Assembly (NCBI GenBank): GCA_016935885.1
Contig: JAFGQA010000110.1
Coordinates: forward strand, 1 to 10,018
Reading direction: 5' to 3'
Origin: Phycisphaerae bacterium
Lineage (GTDB): Bacteria; Planctomycetota; Phycisphaerae; UBA1845; UTPLA1
Length of the DNA: 10,018 bases
Part shown: positions 5,803 to 10,018 of the stretch, piece after piece
How the letters are laid out: each line of letters opens with the position of its first letter
Numbering within the stretch: position 1 is the first letter of the stretch
Made by a program: the position numbers and the translations under genes
The notes under the pieces: generated by a model
What the model was told of the DNA's origin: nothing
The model's input: the letters and a program-made list of their open reading frames with translations, nothing else
Databases searched by the model: none

Positions 5803-6761
5803 GGTTGCTCTCCAAAGCGCGTCGCGTCCGTGCCGACCACCGCGCTGCTGAGCCTCACGTCGATCATCTCCGCAGTGCGTTCGTTCACGGCCCTTCCAAC
5901 ATAGCGCGGATACTGCAGGCCAAGTTCGGACGGGGGCGTCCCCTTGATCTCCCTCCGAACCAACTCCGCGGCCTGTCGCCCGACGGCCTCGCTATCGGCG
6001 TATTGGCCGGCGAAGGCGCCGGCCTTGACAATGCTGGCCGAGAACGTCCACACGGGTTTCTTCTGTCGAATTCCCCACAGGAGCAAGCGCTTGATGGTCG
6101 CCGCGTTATAGACCTGGGCATCGGGGATCATCAGAACGCCGTCGCACCCTTTGGCGCTCAGTGCGTCAACAGCTTCTGGGAATTCACCTTTGTCAGCCTC
6201 GATGGCCGTAACGGTGAGTCGTCGTCTTTCCGCCGCGTCCTTGAACGCCTTGACCGTACGCTGTGTTCGGGAGCTGTGGAGTATTCCGATGTTCTTGATT
6301 GCCGGGTGGAGCCGCGAGATCCAATTGATCTGATCTTCCGGCGAAACATCCGCTGCCACACCTGCGACACGAGCCTTGTGGGGATTGCCATCTACAACGA
6401 AAGGGGCGTCGCGTGCATTGGGCACCATGAAGAATACGACCGGGATTCTCGGGACCTTGTCGACGGCGAACGAGGTGGCGCTCGCGCCCGCGGCTGCGAT
6501 GACCGTGGGGCGGGCGGCGGTGAGCCGCCTCAATGCACTCTCTCGTCCTGGTTCATCGTCGCTTTTCGGCAGTTCGATGCTGGTGCACTCGCAGCCCGTG
6601 GCTTGAAGCGCTGTCTCAAGTGACGAAGCCGCCGTCTGGTAACTCTTGTGAGTCCTGAACAGGATGGCAACGCGGACAGGTTGCGGCTCCTCACCCCTTG
6701 CCAGGATAGAAACGCTCGCTGAAGCGAAGATCGCGGCAATGAAGACTGCTCGCCTGTTCAA
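5799..6761 (-). CDS. Periplasmic substrate-binding protein, PF04392-type (ABC_sub_bind), without ABC partners
   Basis: The 320-residue protein has a Sec signal peptide (MNRRAVFIAAIFASASVSIL, likely cleavage after ARG at 22) and no lipobox, so it should be soluble in the periplasm. The start is TTG 6761, with AGAGG about ten bases upstream. The start is the least certain part. The two-lobed fold expected for PF04392 is suggested by VRVAILFRTHKSY, VIAAAGASAT, IPVVFFMVPN, NIGILHS, DGVLMIPDAQVY and the family-like end GAFAGQYADSEAVGRQAAEL. Such proteins bind small ligands, in some cases amino acids. No ABC permease or ATPase is encoded in the window. Instead the stop overlaps the start of a TonB-dependent receptor, and a sensor kinase is divergent. 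It may pass ligand on from the receptor, or present it to the kinase as a sensor; both are inference. Confidence 0.85.
   Translation of the reverse strand: MNRRAVFIAAIFASASVSILARGEEPQPVRVAILFRTHKSYQTAASSLETALQATGCECTSIELPKSDDEPGRESALRRLTAARPTVIAAAGASATSFAVDKVPRIPVVFFMVPNARDAPFVVDGNPHKARVAGVAADVSPEDQINWISRLHPAIKNIGILHSSRTQRTVKAFKDAAERRRLTVTAIEADKGEFPEAVDALSAKGCDGVLMIPDAQVYNAATIKRLLLWGIRQKKPVWTFSASIVKAGAFAGQYADSEAVGRQAAELVRREIKGTPPSELGLQYPRYVGRAVNERTAEMIDVRLSSAVVGTDATRFGEQP
5808..5813 (-). promoter_or_regulatory. Ribosome-binding site inside the binding-protein gene for the receptor GTG start
   Basis: GGAGAG on the minus strand is part of the last codons of the binding-protein gene and lies five bases from the GTG at 5802. 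With the GTGA overlap it decides in favour of the long receptor form and implies coupled synthesis of the two proteins. Confidence 0.7.
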
Positions 6762-7014
6762 CGAAGGCGCGCCTCTTTGCGAGTTGTGCGAACGCGCGTC
6801 CGGTTCCGCACAGGCTCCGGAGCGTCCAAAACCAGTTACACGGGCAAGGCCATGGACCCATTCCCCTGGTTCGTAACGGACTGCGCGCCAAGAGCGACCG
6901 GGTCTATGGGTCGACTCCGCGCTACTCGGATAATGTGCCCGTAATCTTATCGGCTGTATCGCCCGCCAGTGCGAGCAAGAAACCCACGTCGGCTTGGATT
7001 CCTACCGATAGACC

Positions 7015-7072
7015 CCACGGGTGGCGTCCAGCCACGAGTCCGCGCCTGTCGAGCACAGGCGAGACGCCCGTG
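7015..7072. repeat. Double-hairpin intergenic repeat element
   Basis: GTGGC-GTCCA-GCCAC (7021-7035) and GCCTGT-CGAGC-ACAGGC (7044-7060) are two adjacent hairpins. They are enclosed by an imperfect outer inverted repeat, CACGGGTGGCGTC on the left against GACGCCCGTG on the right. Read on the minus strand the element would give YGTGVSPVLDRRGLVAG. I recall such strings from spurious proteins over dispersed repeats in planctomycete genomes. Only this one copy is in the window. Confidence 0.5.
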
Positions 7073-7120
7073 CCGTAGTTCATGGGTTTCCAGGGTTTCT
7101 CCGGGGGGTGCCCAGGGATG

Positions 7121-7147
7121 CCCCACACGGCAACTGATGTTGTGGGG
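7121..7147 (+). promoter_or_regulatory. Hairpin covering the ribosome-binding site of the sensor kinase
   Basis: CCCCACA (7121-7127) pairs perfectly with TGTGGGG (7141-7147), a 7-bp GC-rich stem with a 13-base loop. The right arm contains the only good Shine-Dalgarno-like sequence (GTGGGGA) for the kinase ATG at 7158. Formation of the stem would limit translation. Whether anything opens it is unknown. Confidence 0.4.
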
Positions 7148-7157
7148 AATGCAAGGA

Positions 7158-10018
<2,861 letters not shown>

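Larger units (their letters stand above)
6762..7157. other. Divergent intergenic region between receptor operon and sensor kinase
   Basis: These 396 bases must hold the promoters of both divergent units, but I see no convincing -35/-10 pair on either strand. A GATAA (6929-6933) and its inverse TTATC (6947-6951) form a small dyad; GATAAT at 6929-6934 would fit a -10 box on the plus strand but lacks a matching -35. The stretch also contains a dispersed-type hairpin repeat and a hairpin over the kinase ribosome-binding site. A riboswitch (cobalamin or other) was looked for and not recognised. Confidence 0.5.

Noticed and set aside
5748..6623. Plus-strand open frame of 291 codons opposite the periplasmic binding protein
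   Set aside because: It is a shadow of the gene with signal peptide and PF04392-like motifs; the translation shows no recognisable protein features.
6762..7157. Cobalamin or other riboswitch before the receptor operon
   Set aside because: A short CACTGGCG-like string on the minus strand recalled the B12 box, but the other conserved elements and overall architecture are not seen.

Overview
The window looks like chromosomal DNA of a GC-rich, Gram-negative (outer-membrane) bacterium. A TonB-dependent receptor, two predicted lipoproteins and a large hybrid sensor kinase point that way. The style of several parts (a PPC-domain metalloprotease lipoprotein, small hypotheticals carrying a GNxGGPGNP-type motif, hairpin-rich dispersed intergenic repeats) recalls environmental Planctomycetota. 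That is an inference from memory, not a demonstrated assignment.

Left block, 1-1229, minus strand: a tightly packed run of small genes of unknown function that appears phage- or integrative-element-like. In transcription order it holds an open frame without a usable start codon (876-1229), a 31-codon mini-gene (784-879) joined to it by an ATGA overlap, a 113-aa protein (440-781) two bases further on, and a protein (1-443) joined by another ATGA overlap that runs off the left edge and contains an in-frame 12-residue duplication. The start-less frame suggests that the cluster was cut at about 1230.

1230-1933: about 700 bases with no convincing gene. They hold a strong UUCG hairpin, a 27-base pure-purine tract, a possible dispersed-repeat fragment, a 16-base perfect palindrome and a possible promoter for the next gene.

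Middle: a plus-strand secreted metzincin-like metalloprotease lipoprotein (1934-3046) converges with a minus-strand 59-aa lipoprotein (3291-3470). Upstream of the latter lies a translationally coupled pair, a periplasmic PF04392-type substrate-binding protein (5799-6761) followed by a TonB-dependent receptor (3646-5802), joined by a GTGA overlap with a good Shine-Dalgarno.

Right: a 396-base intergenic region (6762-7157) carries a dispersed-type hairpin repeat and a hairpin that would cover the ribosome-binding site of the next gene. It separates that operon from a divergent, plus-strand, membrane-bound hybrid histidine kinase (HAMP-PAS-HisKA-HATPase-REC-REC) cut by the right edge. The binding protein has no ABC permease or ATPase beside it. 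Receptor, orphan binding protein and divergent sensor kinase may therefore form one envelope-spanning uptake-and-sensing unit. This is the most interesting hypothesis in the window, but it rests on gene order and family knowledge only.
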